Positions 41,666 to 52,713 of a stretch of DNA of 64,000 nucleotides are shown piece after piece. Below the pieces are notes generated by a model. The model was not told where the DNA came from. It saw only the letters and a program-made list of their open reading frames with translations, and made no database searches. The position numbers and the translations under genes were made by a program. Source of the stretch: Planococcus glaciei (GTDB lineage Bacteria > Bacillota > Bacilli > Bacillales_A > Planococcaceae); assembly GCF_900099655.1 (NCBI RefSeq), contig NZ_FNDC01000002.1:275868-339867 (forward strand). Reading direction: 5' to 3'. How positions within the stretch are numbered: the stretch's first letter is position 1; every line of letters begins with the position of its first letter.

Positions 41666-42445
41666 GTGGGGGATATGGTCAAAAAACCGTTAAACGCGGA
41701 TTATTACATACAGCATTTATACATTTATCTAAATGAAGCCGATCAGTTTGCTCTTTTTAGCGGCTTAACCTTTGCCCAATTTTTGGACGCTGTGAAGATG
41801 CCCAAAAATCTCCTGTTGCTCAAACACCCATATGAAGATGCTTCATTCAATATGCATACTTACATGGAATTTGTTGGCCAAGAAGATTTTGTACAGCTTC
41901 GAAAAGCGCTGGCTCATAAAAAAAGTGAATTTTGCTGGATTGATTTTAAAAACGAGAAGCAATTAAATTCTTTGACTCCCCAAGAGCAGGCCGAACTGTT
42001 GTATATTGGCCATAAAAAAGAAACAGTGCGCCCTCCTTTTTACGCAGATTTACAAAATGAGTTTGTTTATTTATCGAGCGAAGAAGAGCAGACAACTAAA
42101 ATTTATTTCCGCTACATGGAACGATTGAATGAGCTAGTCGGCAATTACTTTATCCAGCTGATCCGCAAAGAAACGAGCGGGCAGAATTTCTGGCGCCGTA
42201 AACCGAAAGACCTGGTGCCGGAAGTGCCCAGGGAAATTTTAGCTTCGTTGAAAAACGATTTCCGTGAAGGGGCTTTGATTTCACTTGCGGATCCTGAAAA
42301 AACAAAGAACACGATTGAATTGCATATTCGGTCAGTCGAAGAGATTTCGTTTCTGGACGAATTTTGGTCAGATATCCGGGATTACACAAAACAGGAAGTC
42401 ACCCGCAAAATCATTTTCGACAGAAAAACGAAGCAATGGAGATAA
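41666..42445 (+). CDS. Conserved-looking hypothetical protein, 259 aa
   Basis: I do not recognise this family. The protein is soluble and acidic to neutral, without membrane segments or a signal peptide. Visible blocks are YYIQHLYIYLNEADQFALFSG near the start, LTPQEQAELLYIGHKKE in the middle, YFRYMERLNELVGNYFIQLI with FWRRKPKDLVPEVP, and SLADPEKTKNTIELHIR near the end. The GTG start at 41666 follows AAAGGAG; an ATG nine bases later is also possible. It has its own promoter and terminator and precedes ddl, but is not in that operon. Confidence 0.7.
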   Translation: MGDMVKKPLNADYYIQHLYIYLNEADQFALFSGLTFAQFLDAVKMPKNLLLLKHPYEDASFNMHTYMEFVGQEDFVQLRKALAHKKSEFCWIDFKNEKQLNSLTPQEQAELLYIGHKKETVRPPFYADLQNEFVYLSSEEEQTTKIYFRYMERLNELVGNYFIQLIRKETSGQNFWRRKPKDLVPEVPREILASLKNDFREGALISLADPEKTKNTIELHIRSVEEISFLDEFWSDIRDYTKQEVTRKIIFDRKTKQWR

Positions 42446-42473
42446 TACCCGGAAACGGGTATTATTTTTTTGT
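42443..42473 (+). terminator. Terminator after the 259-aa gene
   Basis: AATAATACCCG GAAA CGGGTATTATT followed by TTTTT; overlaps the stop codon. Confidence 0.92.
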
Positions 42474-42642
42474 CTGGATAACTTAAGATATGAAGCGGAA
42501 AATCGGAACTTTTTGGGCTGCTGCCCGGAAAAAATTTTTCGTCTTTCGCTGTTCGTGATAAACTAAGCAATATGCAAAACGAAATTAAGAACATGAAAAG
42601 CGCCGAAGAACTCGGAACTGGACATAAGCGGAGGTTTAACGA

Positions 42643-43713
42643 ATGAAAAAACGGATTGGTTTATTATATGGAGGCAAATCGGCAGAACACGAAGTGTCGC
42701 TTTCCACTGCGCTGGCAGTTACAAATGCTTTAAACTTTGATAAGTATGAAATATATCCGATTTACATTACCCAGGAAGGGGAATGGGTGAAGGGGACGAT
42801 GCTGGAAGGGCCGGCCCAGACAATTGAACAGCTTCAATTGGCGGAAGGATCGTCTCATCCACACGACATTTCCGGTTTCTTGCCTGAAGAAGCTGAAAAA
42901 AGTCTGGAAGTCATTATTCCATTGCTGCATGGACCTAATGGAGAAGACGGCACGGTCCAAGGCTTGTTGGAAGTGATGAATTTGCCGTATGTGGGCAACG
43001 GGGTGCTGGCATCTTCTGCCGGCATGGACAAGGTTGTAATGAAGCAGCTGTTTGAAATAGCCGGTTTAAACCAAACACCTTATGTGTACTTTATTCGCCG
43101 GGAATGGCAGAATGACCAAAATTTCTGGGTTAACAAAGTGGCAAGTGAACTGAAGTGGCCGGTTTTTGTCAAACCTGCTAATTTAGGTTCAAGCGTCGGC
43201 ATCAGCAAAGCGGAAAACGAACAGGAACTGGTTGCAGCTGTAGAAGAAGCTTTGAAATTCGACCGCAAAATTGTGGTTGAACAAGGCGTGGTAGCTCGTG
43301 AAATCGAAGTCGGGGTGCTTGGGAACGATGTGCCGGAATGCTCGGTTGCCGGAGAAATCAAGCCGCTCAAAGCGTTTTACGATTACCAGGCGAAATACAA
43401 AGACGGCAATACAGCGATGATTATTCCTGCAGAACTGGACGAAGACGTTTACGCAGAACTTGTGGCTTCAGCGAAAAAGGCATTTAAAGTACTGGATTGT
43501 TCGGGCCTTGTCCGCGCCGATTTCTTTGTGACGGCTTCAAACGAGATCCTGATCAACGAAGTAAACACCTTGCCGGGCTTTACGCCATTTAGCATGTTCC
43601 CGCTGTTATGGGAAAACACGGGGCTGCCTTACCCGGAATTGATTGAACGCCTGATTGCCTTAGCCATTGAACGCTATGAAGATAAGCAATTATTGCAAGT
43701 AAAAATGGATTGA
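42643..43713 (+). CDS. ddl: D-alanine--D-alanine ligase
   Basis: Ddl joins two D-alanines with ATP to give the dipeptide that MurF adds to the peptidoglycan precursor. The 356-residue ATP-grasp protein shows [16 protein letters not shown] with the first-subsite Glu, [43 protein letters not shown] with the omega-loop Tyr, and [17 protein letters not shown] at the metal site. The Tyr in the loop points to D-Ala-D-Ala, not D-Ala-D-Lac, so no vancomycin-type resistance is implied. GCGGAGGTTTAACGA precedes ATG. murF follows by 13 bp. Confidence 0.97.
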   Translation: MKKRIGLLYGGKSAEHEVSLSTALAVTNALNFDKYEIYPIYITQEGEWVKGTMLEGPAQTIEQLQLAEGSSHPHDISGFLPEEAEKSLEVIIPLLHGPNGEDGTVQGLLEVMNLPYVGNGVLASSAGMDKVVMKQLFEIAGLNQTPYVYFIRREWQNDQNFWVNKVASELKWPVFVKPANLGSSVGISKAENEQELVAAVEEALKFDRKIVVEQGVVAREIEVGVLGNDVPECSVAGEIKPLKAFYDYQAKYKDGNTAMIIPAELDEDVYAELVASAKKAFKVLDCSGLVRADFFVTASNEILINEVNTLPGFTPFSMFPLLWENTGLPYPELIERLIALAIERYEDKQLLQVKMD

Positions 43714-43726
43714 GTGGAGATACCCG

Positions 43727-45085
43727 ATGAAAAAGAAGATTGAAGAACTGGCCAAATGGCTTGATATAAAAACAAATTTTAAAGGAATTGAAATTACAGG
43801 CGTGTCGATCAACACCCGAACACTTCAGCCTGGCGATTTATTCATTCCGTTCCGCGGAGAAAAGACCAATGGGCACAAATACGTCCAGCAGGCATTTGAA
43901 GCAGGGGCTGCCGCTGCGCTTTGGCAGCAGGATGAGCCAAACCCGCCGAAGGATGTGCCGCTCTTAATTGTCGAAGATCCGAAAACAGCGCTTCAGCAAA
44001 TGGCGAGAGCGTATCGCGATGAACTGTCGACTGTGGTCATCGGCATTACCGGTTCAAACGGCAAGACTTCAACAAAAGATTTGGTGGCAAGTGTATTAAA
44101 GCCGTATTTTAAAGTGCAGAAAACACAAGGCAATTACAATAACGAAATCGGCTTGCCTCTGACGATTTTGTCGTTGGATGAAGATACCAAGTTTGCGGTT
44201 TTGGAAATGGGCATGAGCGGTTTTGGCGAGATCGAATTTTTATCCCTGCTTGCCCGTCCGGATTATGCAGTCATCACGAACATTGGTGAAGCCCATATGC
44301 AGGACCTTGGTTCCCGCGAAGGCATTGCCAAAGCAAAATTTGAGATTACGGCTGGATTGGAAAGCCACGGAAAATTATTCTACGACGGCGATGAGCCTTT
44401 GCTTCAGCCTTTCGTCGAAGATTTTCCTCAAGCTGTATCGTTCGGATTTGATAATAATAACGAACTGGCGGTTACCGATATTAAGGCAACTGAAAACGGC
44501 AGCAGTTTCCAGGTCAGCGGAATTATTGATGCGCCGTTCGCCATTCCGGTTCTCGGTGAACACCAGGTGAAGAACACATTGTCCGCCATTTTGATTGCGC
44601 TGGAAGCTGGTTTGTCGGAAGAAGACATCCGCAAGTCGTTGAAGAATGCGGCTTTGACCGATATGCGCATGCAGATTATTCCTGCGAAAAACGGTGCAAC
44701 GTTTATCAACGATGCTTACAACGCAGCACCTTCTTCAATGAAAGCGGCGTTGAATTTTATGCGGGAAACGACCATGAAAGAAGACAAATGGCTTGTGCTT
44801 GGCGATATGCTGGAACTTGGCGACGATGAACAGGAATACCACGAAGCCATTCAAGCTTCCATTTCAGAAGATATCCACGGTGTTTGCTTATACGGGCCGC
44901 GCATGAAATGGCTTTATGAAAAAATGAAAGACACCTACCAAGGTCAATTGGTCTGGAGCGAAAGTGATTATGCGCCGATCGTTCAATTTTTGGAAGAGCG
45001 CATCACAGCGGATTCATTGATTCTGGTTAAAGGATCCCGCGGCATGGCACTTGAACGGGTTGTTGAACCTTTTATCGAGAACTAA
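43727..45085 (+). CDS. murF: UDP-MurNAc-tripeptide--D-alanyl-D-alanine ligase
   Basis: MurF uses ATP to add D-Ala-D-Ala to UDP-MurNAc-tripeptide, finishing the cytosolic precursor. The 452-residue Mur ligase has the three usual domains: substrate-binding (GVSINTRTLQPGDLFIPFRG), central ATPase (GITGSNGKTSTKDL P-loop; GNYNNEIGLPLTIL; EMGMSGFGEIEFLS; ITNIGEAHMQDLGSREGIAK with the metal His and carbamylated-Lys region), and C-terminal (INDAYNAAPSSMKAALNF). It forms an operon with ddl, which supplies its substrate, and ends with a terminator. Confidence 0.97.
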   Translation: MKKKIEELAKWLDIKTNFKGIEITGVSINTRTLQPGDLFIPFRGEKTNGHKYVQQAFEAGAAAALWQQDEPNPPKDVPLLIVEDPKTALQQMARAYRDELSTVVIGITGSNGKTSTKDLVASVLKPYFKVQKTQGNYNNEIGLPLTILSLDEDTKFAVLEMGMSGFGEIEFLSLLARPDYAVITNIGEAHMQDLGSREGIAKAKFEITAGLESHGKLFYDGDEPLLQPFVEDFPQAVSFGFDNNNELAVTDIKATENGSSFQVSGIIDAPFAIPVLGEHQVKNTLSAILIALEAGLSEEDIRKSLKNAALTDMRMQIIPAKNGATFINDAYNAAPSSMKAALNFMRETTMKEDKWLVLGDMLELGDDEQEYHEAIQASISEDIHGVCLYGPRMKWLYEKMKDTYQGQLVWSESDYAPIVQFLEERITADSLILVKGSRGMALERVVEPFIEN

Positions 45086-45087
45086 CA

Positions 45088-45118
45088 AACAGCGGGGGGC
45101 TTTGCCTCCGCTGTTTTA
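45088..45118 (+). terminator. Terminator of ddl-murF
   Basis: AACAGCGG...CCGCTGTT with a GGGGC/CCT extension and a short TTTAAATT tail. Confidence 0.78.
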
Positions 45119-45225
45119 AATTATGCGGAAAATCACTTTTGCCATATTCAAGAAGTGGGATTTCATATAGAAGATAAAGCTTCGAAAGGCAGAGGGATGA
45201 TCTTGAAAGAAGGGAGGAGAGCCGC

Positions 45226-45924
45226 TTGAAGACAGGGGTTTTGTGCATTCACGGGTATACAGGCGGGCCTTACGAGGTCGAGCCGTTTGCCGAGTTTATT
45301 GAAAAGCATACGGATTGGGTAGTGAAAGTGCCGACGCTTCCGGGCCACGGCAGAACGCTGAACATGCGCGGGACAAAAGCCGTGCATTGGATGATGGCGG
45401 CGGAGATTGCACTTCGGGAATTGAAAAGGGAAACGGACCGCGTCATTATCGTGGGCTTTTCGATGGGCGGCTTGATCGCCATGTATCTGGCATTGCGCTA
45501 TAAAGTGGAACGGCTGGTGCTGTTGAGCGCAGCGGCCAAGTATATTAGTGCGGCCCAGCTCTTGGCAGAGATGAGAGAAACAATGGCCGATGCCGTAAAA
45601 GGGAATTTGAAGGACAATGAGTTTTTCCAGCAATACAAATACAAATTGACGCACACGCCTCCGGGGTCGACGGCGGAGTTCCTGAAAGTGGTCAAAATGG
45701 TGGAACCGCATTACCAGCAAATCAAAGTGCCGGTCATCATTGTGCAAGGAAGAAAAGACGGCATTGTCCCAGTGTCTGCTGCTGAGCATATTTACGACAA
45801 CATCGGTTCTCAAGAAAAGCACATCATCCATTCCGACTCCGGCAAGCACTTGATCTGCTACAGCGATGATTGCGACGATTGGTTTATGCAGGTCCTCGGA
45901 TTCATGAAAAAGGGCGCGGAGTAA
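45226..45924 (+). CDS. Alpha/beta-hydrolase carboxylesterase, Est30-like
   Basis: The 232-residue cytosolic esterase has the full triad: Ser79 in GFSMGG, Asp178 in GRKDGIVP and His208 in SGKHLICY. The oxyanion region is CIHGYTGGPYEV. Length and layout match Est30 of Geobacillus stearothermophilus, which splits short-chain esters; monoacylglycerols are a related possibility. TTG start after GGGAGGAG with six bases between. It lies between murF and cshA with terminator and promoter on either side, so it is transcribed alone. Confidence 0.92.
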   Translation: MKTGVLCIHGYTGGPYEVEPFAEFIEKHTDWVVKVPTLPGHGRTLNMRGTKAVHWMMAAEIALRELKRETDRVIIVGFSMGGLIAMYLALRYKVERLVLLSAAAKYISAAQLLAEMRETMADAVKGNLKDNEFFQQYKYKLTHTPPGSTAEFLKVVKMVEPHYQQIKVPVIIVQGRKDGIVPVSAAEHIYDNIGSQEKHIIHSDSGKHLICYSDDCDDWFMQVLGFMKKGAE

Positions 45925-45952
45925 ACTGATTATTAGAACCTTTGCGTATTGA

Positions 45953-45981
45953 TTGCAAGTACTTGGAAATCGTGCTATTCT
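45953..45981 (+). promoter_or_regulatory. Sigma-A promoter of the cshA transcript
   Basis: TTGCAA (45953-45958), 17 bp, TATTCT (45976-45981). Transcription would start near 45988, giving a leader of about 270 bases. Confidence 0.75.
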
Positions 45982-45987
45982 AATGAA

Positions 45988-47765
<1,778 letters not shown>

Positions 47766-47912
47766 GTGACGAAAAGCGGAAGCGCTCGTTAAGATTCGAC
47801 AGGCATAAGACGATTTGGCGAAGCGGCGCTTTTTGCCGCACAGACAAAGTGGCTTATGACCCGAGAATCTGGGCGCTGCAGCTAGACATAAAGAAAAGCG
47901 GAAGCACCTATC
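47766..47912. repeat. Dispersed intergenic repeat, full-length copy C (inverted to copy A)
   Basis: Its reverse complement matches 347-480 over about 130 bp with scattered changes, including CAGCTGCAGCGCC-like and TCTCGGG(T)CATAAGCCA blocks. Both ends carry GAAAAGCGGAAGC. Confidence 0.75.
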
Positions 47913-47928
47913 AAGGCTCTTCTATATA

Positions 47929-47974
47929 AAAGGCGGATACGAAACAGGAAACTGTTTTCGTATCCGCCTTTTTT
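47929..47974 (+). terminator. Terminator of cshA, beyond the repeat
   Basis: AAAGGCGGATACGAAA / TTTCGTATCCGCCTTT is a perfect 16-bp stem with an inner CAG/CTG pair and a run of T. Confidence 0.93.
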
Positions 47975-48062
47975 GCGTCGCGGTTCTCAGGTACAATAAG
48001 AGTGAAACCCATTACCGTTAACATCGTATAGTAAAGCAAGATACGCGAATGGAGAGAAGCGC

Positions 48063-48542
48063 ATGGAGCATCAACCAAAAAACCAGATTTCCAGAAAAGG
48101 ATTAAGGGTTTGGCGATTGTACGGAATGATTCAAACGGCCATCCTCGCAGTCCTGATGATTGGAGCCGGAGTACTCACTTACTTTTTTGATTGGCCCCAG
48201 TGGCTTTATGCTGTTTATGCAGCAATTATAATTGTGTATGGAGCCTTATTCATTTACTTATTTCCAAAAATCCGTTGGGAACGCTGGCGCTATGAAGTGC
48301 GCGAACAGGAAATTGAATTGCAGCACGGCTTATTTATTGTGAAGCGGACCCTCGTGCCAATGGTAAGAGTCCAACACGTCGATACTGAGCAAGGGCCGAT
48401 TTTGAGAAAATACGATTTGGCCGAAATCTCGATTTCCACAGCTGCGACCACACACACCATTCCGGCTTTAATTACAGCGGAAGCAGATGAATTGAGAGCG
48501 AGAATTTCTGTGCTGGCAAGGGTGGCGGAAGACGATGTCTGA
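48063..48542 (+). CDS. ydbS: PH-domain membrane protein YdbS-like
   Basis: The 159-residue protein has two N-terminal membrane helices (about 24-42 and 46-68) and a bacterial PH (DUF304) domain from about residue 75: RYEVREQEIELQHGLFIVKRTLVPMVRVQHVDTEQGP (read in parts), LAEISISTAATTHTIPAL. In B. subtilis ydbS and ydbT lie together in this place, and the same pair is found here with an 8-bp overlap. YdbS and YdbT have been linked to resistance to antimicrobial compounds made by other Bacillus; the exact mechanism is unclear. GGAGAGAAGCGC precedes ATG. Confidence 0.88.
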   Translation: MEHQPKNQISRKGLRVWRLYGMIQTAILAVLMIGAGVLTYFFDWPQWLYAVYAAIIIVYGALFIYLFPKIRWERWRYEVREQEIELQHGLFIVKRTLVPMVRVQHVDTEQGPILRKYDLAEISISTAATTHTIPALITAEADELRARISVLARVAEDDV

Positions 48543-50082
48543 AACCTATTATAAATTGCATCCGGTCTCGGCGCTGATCAACTTCGTCAAAGGGCTGAAA
48601 GAACTGATCGTTCCGTTTCTGGTCGTATTCGGCGTCAATCTTTTCCGGGACGGCGGCATCAGTGCAATGTTCAATCAAGGCTGGCAAGGGCTGATTCCGG
48701 TGCTGATCGGATCGGTTGTGCTGGTATTTGTCCTGATTGCCGGAATCATTAAATGGAAGCGTTTTGTGTACTGGTTTGAAGATGGTGAACTGCGGATTGA
48801 ATACGGCTTGTTCGTCAAGAAAAAGCGCTATATTCCATTCGACCGCATTCAAAGCCTGAATTACACAGAAGGCATCTTCCACCGGCCGCTTGGTTTGGTG
48901 AAAGTAAAAGTAGAAACAGCCGGATCCGGAAAAGTTGGGCAAGCGGAAGCGGAATTGACCGCCATTTCCCGGGAAGATGCGGACCGGATTGAGCGGAAAA
49001 TGGAAGAAGCAAAACGCGGCGTCCAGCGGGAAATGGCAGTGGAAAGCGATTTGGCTGCGGTGGAAGAGCCGGTTGTGGAAGAGAAAAAGCCAACCAAGAC
49101 GCTGTACCGGATGACGATGAAAGAACTTTTGGTGCTTGCGACCACTTCCGGCGGAATCGGAGTGGTGCTGTCAGCCGCAGCTGTTTTTCTGTCTCAGTTT
49201 TCCGAATTGATTCCTTATGACGCGATTTATGAGGAAGTTATGCTGTTTCTCCGTTTTGGCTATTTGATTGTGGCGCTGACCATTTTTGTCGCCTTGTTGA
49301 TTGCGTGGGTGATTTCCGTCATATTGGCCATTTTTGCAAACTACCAATTTACCATCCAAACGGATGAAGACCATATTTACCTGACCAGGGGATTGCTTGA
49401 GAAAAAGAAAGTCTCGGTTCCATTCAAACGTGTGCAAGGCATTAAGATTTCGCAAAATCCGCTGCGCGAACTATTCGGCTATGCCACAGTAACTGTAGAA
49501 AGCGCCGGTGGGTCCATCGGAGATAAAGATGAAAAAATCCGCTTGTTCCCGTTGGCGAAAAAATCGACGATGCTTCCGGTCCTGCAGGAGTTGTTTCCGG
49601 ACATGGACTGGGAACCGGCTATGGCAAAAGCGCCCAAACGAAGCATCCATTTTTATTATCGCCTCGATTTTCTTTGGATGGTGCCGTTCGTTGCGGCAAT
49701 CGGCTACTATTTCTATCCGTATGGCCTGTTCGCTCTGCTGATTGTACCGGTTATCGTCCTGCTGGGCATCTGGCAGCACAAGACGGCCGGCTACGCTTTA
49801 GCAAATCGGCAACTGACGATGCAGTTCCGGGGAATCGGCAAGCATACTTTCTTTATGTTGAAGAGAAGAGTGCAAGCGATTGACGTGACCCAAAGCTATT
49901 TCCAGCGCCGGAAAGGCTTAGCTTCCATCCAATCGACGATTAAATCCGGAATGATGGGCGCAACGGCGCGGATCGAGCATATGGAAAAAGATGATGCCAG
50001 CCGCATTCTCGCCTGGTATGAGCCGTCTGGCCAAAGGGCAGCCCATACAGAAAAAAGTCAGCCGGAGTTGTTTTCCGGCTGA
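48535..50082 (+). CDS. ydbT: PH-domain membrane protein YdbT-like
   Basis: The 515-residue protein contains three bPH2 (DUF304) modules alternating with paired membrane helices: ELRIEYGLFVKKKRYIPFDR in the first, DHIYLTRGLLEKKKVSVPFKR in the second and RQLTMQFRGIGKHTFFMLKR in the third. Membrane segments are at about 18-60, 195-275 and 375-415. It overlaps ydbS by 8 bp and probably works with it. The transcription terminator lies partly inside its last codons, which therefore encode EKSQPELFSG. Confidence 0.88.
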   Translation: MSETYYKLHPVSALINFVKGLKELIVPFLVVFGVNLFRDGGISAMFNQGWQGLIPVLIGSVVLVFVLIAGIIKWKRFVYWFEDGELRIEYGLFVKKKRYIPFDRIQSLNYTEGIFHRPLGLVKVKVETAGSGKVGQAEAELTAISREDADRIERKMEEAKRGVQREMAVESDLAAVEEPVVEEKKPTKTLYRMTMKELLVLATTSGGIGVVLSAAAVFLSQFSELIPYDAIYEEVMLFLRFGYLIVALTIFVALLIAWVISVILAIFANYQFTIQTDEDHIYLTRGLLEKKKVSVPFKRVQGIKISQNPLRELFGYATVTVESAGGSIGDKDEKIRLFPLAKKSTMLPVLQELFPDMDWEPAMAKAPKRSIHFYYRLDFLWMVPFVAAIGYYFYPYGLFALLIVPVIVLLGIWQHKTAGYALANRQLTMQFRGIGKHTFFMLKRRVQAIDVTQSYFQRRKGLASIQSTIKSGMMGATARIEHMEKDDASRILAWYEPSGQRAAHTEKSQPELFSG

Positions 50083-50090
50083 CTTTTTAG
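50052..50090 (+). terminator. Terminator overlapping the ydbT 3' end
   Basis: AAAAAGTCAGCCGG AGTTGTTTT CCGGCTGACTTTTT; the stop codon is within the right arm. Confidence 0.93.
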
Positions 50091-50124
50091 CTTGCAGGCA
50101 AATGATAGATTAGGCGTTTTTTTC

Positions 50125-50170
50125 AGACTCCAATGCCTGTCGAAGCTAAGCGGCTCTCTCCGCTTTTCGT
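50125..50170. repeat. Truncated copy of the dispersed repeat (right end)
   Basis: AATGCCTGTCGAAGCTAAGC...CTCCGCTTTTCGTTAC matches the last 45 bp of the reversed copy at 47.8 kb (ATGCCTGTCGAATCTTAACG...TTCCGCTTTTCGTCAC). Confidence 0.6.
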
Positions 50171-50173
50171 TAC

Positions 50174-50782
50174 TTACCTTTTCTTTTTCCAGCTGATAAT
50201 CCGTTTCGGATGGAAATAACTTAATCCGATCAGGAAACCGGCAATCAACCCAGCAATATGCGCAGTGGCGTTGACGTTTGGCGTCAGGAAAGTCATGATT
50301 ATACTGATGACGATAATCGGGAGTATAATTTGTCTGAGTTGAGGCAGCGCCCGGCGCCCGTAATACAGAAGGGCTCCGAAAGCACCGAAAATGCCGAAGA
50401 TTGCTCCGCTTGCGCCTACGTGCAAGTAGTCCAGTGGCTGCAGCAGGTAAGTGGCGAAAGTTCCGGCGAATCCGGCTACTGCATAAATGGTGATAAACCG
50501 GACTTTGCCCGTCAGCCTTTCCAGCTCAGGCCCAAATAGAAACAATGAGAACATATTAAAGAGCAAATGCATGATGCCGCCGTGCAGGAACATCGGCGTG
50601 AAAAGTCTCCACCATTCACCTTCGCTAATCCAATAATTGGAGCCGACACCAAAATTGAAAATTTGGCCTCCGAGTATTGGGACCCAAGTGAGGACATGCA
50701 CCAGCAGATTAAGCGCAATCAAAGTCGACACAACTGGATACAAACGCAGATACTGTTTGAAACTTTCTGTGCGAATAAACAT
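50174..50782 (-). CDS. Rhomboid family intramembrane serine protease
   Basis: The 202-residue protein has six membrane helices and the catalytic dyad Ser125 in GASGAIFG and His175 in NATAHIAGLIAGF. WWRLFTPMFLHGGIMHLLFNM holds the WR and HxxxN motifs. Rhomboids cut membrane proteins within or near their transmembrane segments. B. subtilis has a rhomboid gene, ydcA, in the same place between ydbT and acpS, so this is its likely counterpart; here it is on the opposite strand to its neighbours. The substrate is unknown. Confidence 0.93.
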   Translation of the reverse strand: MFIRTESFKQYLRLYPVVSTLIALNLLVHVLTWVPILGGQIFNFGVGSNYWISEGEWWRLFTPMFLHGGIMHLLFNMFSLFLFGPELERLTGKVRFITIYAVAGFAGTFATYLLQPLDYLHVGASGAIFGIFGAFGALLYYGRRALPQLRQIILPIIVISIIMTFLTPNVNATAHIAGLIAGFLIGLSYFHPKRIISWKKKR

Positions 50783-50851
50783 TTTGTCACCTCGATTTCA
50801 TTACAAGTTATTATACCTTCTTAGCGTTTGCGATTGAAAGGAGAAACAATT

Positions 50852-51202
50852 ATGATTATTGGAATCGGTTTGGATATTGTAGAACTCCACCGGATTCGGC
50901 GGCTTGACGACAGGTCTTCCAAATTCCGGGAACGCATTTTGACGGAACGGGAACTCGCCGAATATGCCGGGTTGTCCGACAGGCGCAAAGTGGAATTTCT
51001 CGCCGGGCGTTTTGCCGCGAAAGAAGCTTTTGCCAAAGCCAACGGCACCGGCATTGGGGAAATGTGTTCATTTGCCGATATCGAAATTCAAAAAGACGAA
51101 AAGGGCAAGCCCAGCATTTATTTCCGGCAGCAGGAAATCGGCTTTGTTTCCATTACCCATACAAAAGAGTACGCTGCTGCGCAAGTTGTTTTACAATCTT
51201 AA
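50852..51202 (+). CDS. acpS: Holo-[acyl-carrier-protein] synthase
   Basis: AcpS moves the 4'-phosphopantetheine arm of CoA to apo-ACP, switching on fatty acid synthesis. The 116-residue protein has MIIGIGLDIVELHRI at the start with the metal-binding Asp8, and LAGRFAAKEAFAKANGTGIG with the second metal ligand Glu in the AAKEA motif; VSITHTKEYAAAQVV closes the fold. The ATG at 50852 follows AAAGGAGAAACAATT. alr begins 20 bp after, so they are probably one operon. The ydcC gene that sits between them in B. subtilis is absent. Confidence 0.96.
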   Translation: MIIGIGLDIVELHRIRRLDDRSSKFRERILTERELAEYAGLSDRRKVEFLAGRFAAKEAFAKANGTGIGEMCSFADIEIQKDEKGKPSIYFRQQEIGFVSITHTKEYAAAQVVLQS

Positions 51203-51222
51203 AAAGTAAGTGGGGATATGAC

Positions 51223-52326
51223 ATGACAGAAAACTACAGACCAACAAAAGCGGTCATTGATTTAGGTGCAATTGAAAAAAACCTGGCCGCTTTCAAAGAA
51301 CGCAGCCAAGGGGCCGAATTGATTGCGGTGGTAAAAGCGGATGCTTACGGGCATGGCGCAATCGAAGTGGCCAATCGTGCGGTAGAGAGCGGCGTGCAGT
51401 TTCTGGCAGTGGCAACACCGGATGAAGCGGTATACCTCCGGAACCACGGCTTCCAAACAAAAATCCTGGTGCTCGGCGCCACACCGGCATCATTCCTCCC
51501 GGTAGCGCAAAAAGAAGAAATTGCGGTGGCTGCTATTTCACTGGAATGGCTCCAAATGGCAGCGGTTGCTGTGGAACCCGGCCTTCCCCCTTTGAAAATT
51601 CATTTGAAAGTCGATACCGGTATGCGGCGGGTAGGGGTTCTGACAGAAGAAGCGCCAACAGCCATCGAATTTATCCACCAGCACCCATTTGAGTTTGCCG
51701 GCATTTTTACCCATTTTGCTACGGCCGACGAGGAGTCGGGAGAATTATTCCAACGTCAGGTGCGTGAGATGAAAAGTGTCATCGATCAAGTGGATGACCC
51801 GCAAGTGTTGATTCATGTGTCCAACAGCGCAGCGGCCATTATGCATCCGGAGCTGGCTTACGGCGCCGTTCGCATTGGCATTTCGATGTACGGCATTGCG
51901 CCGTCCCCTTACGTAGAGGAGAAGATGCCATTTAAACTGCTTCCGGCACTCAGCCTTGAAACAGAAGTGGTCCATGTGAAAAAAGTGAAAGCTGGAGAAA
52001 CCTTAAGCTACGGTGCGACTTACCGCAGTGAAAAAGACGAATGGATTGCGACGCTTCCAATCGGCTATGCGGATGGCATGCTGCGCGGGCTTCAAGGGCA
52101 GGATGTCTTGATTCGGGGAGGACGGATGCCGATTGTCGGCCGCATCTGCATGGATCAATGCATGGTCCGTTTAAACGAACAAGTGCCGGTTGGGGAAAAA
52201 GTGCAGCTTATCGGCAAACAGCTAGACGGCATGGTCCGAATTGACGAGTGGGCAGAGAAGCTTGGGACCATCCCCTATGAAATCCCGTGCATATTGACGA
52301 AAAGAATCCCTCGAATGTACCATTAA
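51223..52326 (+). CDS. alr: Alanine racemase
   Basis: This PLP enzyme converts L-Ala to D-Ala for peptidoglycan. The 367-residue protein shows AVVKADAYGHG with Lys38 as the PLP lysine, HLKVDTGMRRVG, HVSNSAA, GAVRIGISMYG, LSYGATY with the catalytic Tyr263, and PIGYADGMLRGL. It supplies the substrate of Ddl, whose gene is 8 kb upstream. AGTGGGGATATGAC precedes the ATG at 51223; the frame runs further upstream within acpS but has no start signal. Confidence 0.96.
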   Translation: MTENYRPTKAVIDLGAIEKNLAAFKERSQGAELIAVVKADAYGHGAIEVANRAVESGVQFLAVATPDEAVYLRNHGFQTKILVLGATPASFLPVAQKEEIAVAAISLEWLQMAAVAVEPGLPPLKIHLKVDTGMRRVGVLTEEAPTAIEFIHQHPFEFAGIFTHFATADEESGELFQRQVREMKSVIDQVDDPQVLIHVSNSAAAIMHPELAYGAVRIGISMYGIAPSPYVEEKMPFKLLPALSLETEVVHVKKVKAGETLSYGATYRSEKDEWIATLPIGYADGMLRGLQGQDVLIRGGRMPIVGRICMDQCMVRLNEQVPVGEKVQLIGKQLDGMVRIDEWAEKLGTIPYEIPCILTKRIPRMYH

Positions 52327-52424
52327 AAGCTTCGATTGCCAAAAGAACCTTTTCACAGCAGCACTTCGATGTTAAGATGAAAGGGTGAGCCAGAGAAAGA
52401 ACGGTATTTTTGGAGGTGTCGGCT

Positions 52425-52709
52425 GTGTACGAGAGGTCAAAGACAAAGAAAGTGGTAGTAAAACTGCCAAAACAACTGTTATCAGAGTTGACTACTCATT
52501 CAGATGAACTCATTCAAGAGCGCGGAGACTATGTTTACGTGTCCACGCAACGGGTAATTAAAAATGTATACGATTCACATCATATTCGAGAAGCAATGAT
52601 CAAGGGCTACGTGGAGATGTCACAAATCAATTTATCAATCGCTTGTGAATGTTCTCATGCCGAGTACGAAGCGGAGCACACGACCGTGCGACTTGTAAGC
52701 GGAGGGTGA
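52425..52709 (+). CDS. ndoAI: Antitoxin EndoAI (NdoAI/MazE type)
   Basis: The antitoxin binds and blocks the NdoA RNase and represses their operon. From the GTG at 52425 (GGAGGTG upstream) the 94-residue protein has an N-terminal ribbon-helix-helix ([36 protein letters not shown]) and the conserved C-terminal toxin-binding tail [17 protein letters not shown]. The N-terminal half is well diverged from B. subtilis EndoAI, the tail hardly at all. It ends 4 bp before the toxin start. The gene order alr-ndoAI-ndoA-rsbR is that of B. subtilis. Confidence 0.93.
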   Translation: MYERSKTKKVVVKLPKQLLSELTTHSDELIQERGDYVYVSTQRVIKNVYDSHHIREAMIKGYVEMSQINLSIACECSHAEYEAEHTTVRLVSGG

Positions 52710-52713
52710 CAAT

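Noticed and set aside
42643..43713. Vancomycin-resistance type ligase, given the VanY-like gene elsewhere in the window
   Set aside because: The omega loop has the Tyr of D-Ala-D-Ala ligases, and no VanH, VanX or VanRS genes are present; the VanY-like protein is a normal M15B carboxypeptidase.
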